From NCBI GenBank assembly GCA_963700425.1, contig CAVOXO010000003.1, forward strand, positions 310,001 through 374,000: a stretch of DNA of 64,000 nt, read 5' to 3'. The translations under genes and the position numbers were made by a program. Under the pieces are notes generated by a model. The model searched no databases. It was not told where the DNA came from and saw only the letters and a list, made by a program, of their open reading frames with translations. Positions 63,945-64,000 of the stretch are shown piece after piece. Origin of the DNA: CAVOXO01 sp963700425 (lineage in GTDB: Bacteria > Actinomycetota > Acidimicrobiia > Acidimicrobiales > Microtrichaceae). Position 1 is the stretch's first letter. Every line of letters starts with the position of its first letter.

Positions 63945-64000
63945 TCAGTCTCCGATGGTGGGCAGCACGTAGTCGTCGAAACGCAGACGCAGGTCCTTCT
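63945..64000 (-). CDS. C-terminal fragment of an unidentified protein (cut by window edge)
   Basis: The minus strand is open from base 64000 to a TGA at 63945-63947 and encodes the last 17 or 18 residues, ending KDLRLRFDDYVLPTIGD. It lies upstream of the enoyl-CoA hydratase on the same strand, so a lipid-metabolism enzyme is likely by context, but the fragment is too short to name. Confidence 0.4.
   Translation of the reverse strand, partial: KDLRLRFDDYVLPTIGD

Overview
The window is a dense, GC-rich stretch of about 69 protein-coding genes with no rRNA, tRNA, CRISPR array, transposase or phage gene that I can see. It looks like a chromosomal segment from an Actinomycetota bacterium, most likely an Acidimicrobiia-type marine or soil lineage. 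The taxon is inferred from GTG starts, 4-nt GTGA/ATGA overlaps, TANNNT -10 elements set 5-8 nt before start codons, an F420-type luciferase-like oxidoreductase, a geranylgeranyl-reductase-family flavoprotein, a 2-oxoacid:ferredoxin oxidoreductase and many lipid/CoA enzymes.

Layout. 0.1-7.1 kb: flavin reductase, membrane protein, HD protein, a FetAB-like ABC exporter, two tandem paralogous four-cysteine lipoproteins, a VOC protein and a CAP-domain lipoprotein. 7.2-12.5 kb (minus strand): a compact four-gene operon of a membrane pentapeptide-repeat protein, a small two-TM/coiled-coil protein, a CHAT-domain protease with intact His/Cys and an alpha/beta-hydrolase with a GHSLGG nucleophile. This is the best candidate for an undescribed conflict/signalling system. 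12.6-19.7 kb: amidohydrolase, aldo/keto reductase, MMPL transporter with divergent TetR and a palindromic operator, DUF1697, and an old-yellow-enzyme-type reductase. 19.7-24.8 kb (minus): an UnbU-like membrane protein followed by two tandem UnbV-like (FG-GAP + ASPIC/UnbV) exported proteins, without any enediyne polyketide synthase in view. 24.9-33.3 kb: D-aminoacylase-type amidohydrolase, two TetR regulators, a CMD-family protein, a Lys/Ala/Pro-tailed basic protein, alkane monooxygenase, SnoaL-like protein, geranylgeranyl-reductase-type flavoprotein, ATP-grasp and EVE-like proteins.

33.3-42.5 kb: a FtsX-type permease, a tiny zinc ribbon, a translationally coupled TerC-UspA-PIG-L-MsrB operon, a Tat-exported PhoX/DUF839 protein, a short SHOCT-like protein and a neutral-ceramidase-like hydrolase. 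42.6-46.3 kb: korA-korB and an overlapping ECF sigma/anti-sigma pair. 46.3-53.7 kb: divergent methyltransferase and CoA-transferase genes whose start codons lie in a perfect 14-bp inverted repeat, then a MenC-like enolase-superfamily enzyme, Tpx, TrmH-type methyltransferase, Na+/Ca2+ exchanger and thiolase. 53.7-64 kb: LLM oxidoreductase, nitroreductase, PQQ-propeller lipoprotein, ProA-like dehydrogenase, then a FAD oxidase - ThDP enzyme - fused carboxyltransferase run and an enoyl-CoA hydratase.

An important caveat: about 18 genes are each interrupted by one or two single-base reading-frame changes although the protein continues convincingly in another frame. The spread over core genes on both strands, in both indel directions, points to uncorrected assembly/read errors rather than mass pseudogenisation. 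I therefore annotate these as single genes and give the approximate shift points.
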